In this document: piece by piece, positions 5,127 through 5,154 of the stretch | Layout of the letters: each line of letters begins with the position of its first letter | Position numbering within the stretch: the stretch's first letter is position 1 | Assembly: GCA_003158495.1 (NCBI GenBank) | Contig: PMJT01000080.1 | Location: 9,708 to 14,861 of the forward strand | Length of the DNA stretch: 5,154 nt | DNA from: Chloroflexota bacterium | Lineage (GTDB): Bacteria; Chloroflexota; Limnocylindria; Limnocylindrales; CSP1-4 | Direction: 5' to 3' | The notes under the pieces: generated by a model | Seen by the model: the letters and a program-made list of their open reading frames with translations, nothing else | Database searches by the model: none | What the model was told of the DNA's origin: nothing | Program-made: the position numbers and the translations under genes

Positions 5127-5154
5127 ATGACCGACACACTGGCAGCAGCGATCG
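5127..5154 (+). CDS. Start of an unidentified gene, cut off by window edge
   Basis: ATG at 5127 opens a frame with only nine complete codons before the window ends, reading MTDTLAAAI. A good ribosome binding site (5113-5118) and a candidate promoter (5038-5065) precede it, and the terminator of the importer operon lies further upstream, so this is probably the first gene of a new transcript. The visible residues match no family that I can name. From position alone it might be another sugar-metabolism gene or a regulator of the locus, but nothing in the sequence shows this. Confidence 0.6.

Overview
The window is high-GC bacterial DNA holding a compact carbohydrate-use locus. A glycoside hydrolase gene runs leftward off the left edge (1-1398, minus strand). 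A three-gene ABC sugar importer lacking its ATPase runs rightward (1637-4889, plus strand). The first nine codons of another plus-strand gene lie at the right edge (5127-5154). The substrate-binding lipoprotein has a long Ala/Pro/Thr/Val tether after its lipid-anchor cysteine. Together with the GC-rich codon use and CUT1-type transporter, this resembles Chloroflexota (or a related high-GC terrestrial lineage). That placement is inference; no rRNA or other phylogenetic marker is present.

Layout. 1-1398 (-): N-terminal 466 residues of a GH127-type (DUF1680, beta-L-arabinofuranosidase) enzyme, with the conserved glutamates, ETC and CCPPN elements that form the zinc/cysteine active site. 1399-1636: a divergent intergenic region with two exact 21-bp direct repeats 44 bp apart. 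One overlaps the best candidate promoter of the hydrolase and the other the best candidate promoter of the importer, so both transcripts could answer to one regulator. 1637-3004 (+): solute-binding lipoprotein. 3005-3103: a gap with a long bulged GC hairpin that lacks a U-tract, placed where differential expression of binding protein and permeases is expected. 3104-4045 and 4056-4889 (+): the two six-helix permeases, 10 bp apart, each with an EAA loop. 4890-5126: two stem-loops, one a probable Rho-independent terminator, then a candidate promoter and a strong ribosome binding site for the partial gene at 5127.

How it fits together (inference from family knowledge). The lipoprotein captures an oligosaccharide outside the membrane, the two permeases import it using an ATPase encoded elsewhere, and the hydrolase, which has no visible signal peptide, removes terminal sugars in the cytoplasm. 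GH127 points to L-arabinofuranose-containing oligosaccharides from plant cell walls or glycoproteins. The transporter's own ligand cannot be read from the sequence. I see no CRISPR array, insertion sequence, tRNA, rRNA or phage gene. The least routine parts are the shared-operator architecture and the intra-operon hairpin.
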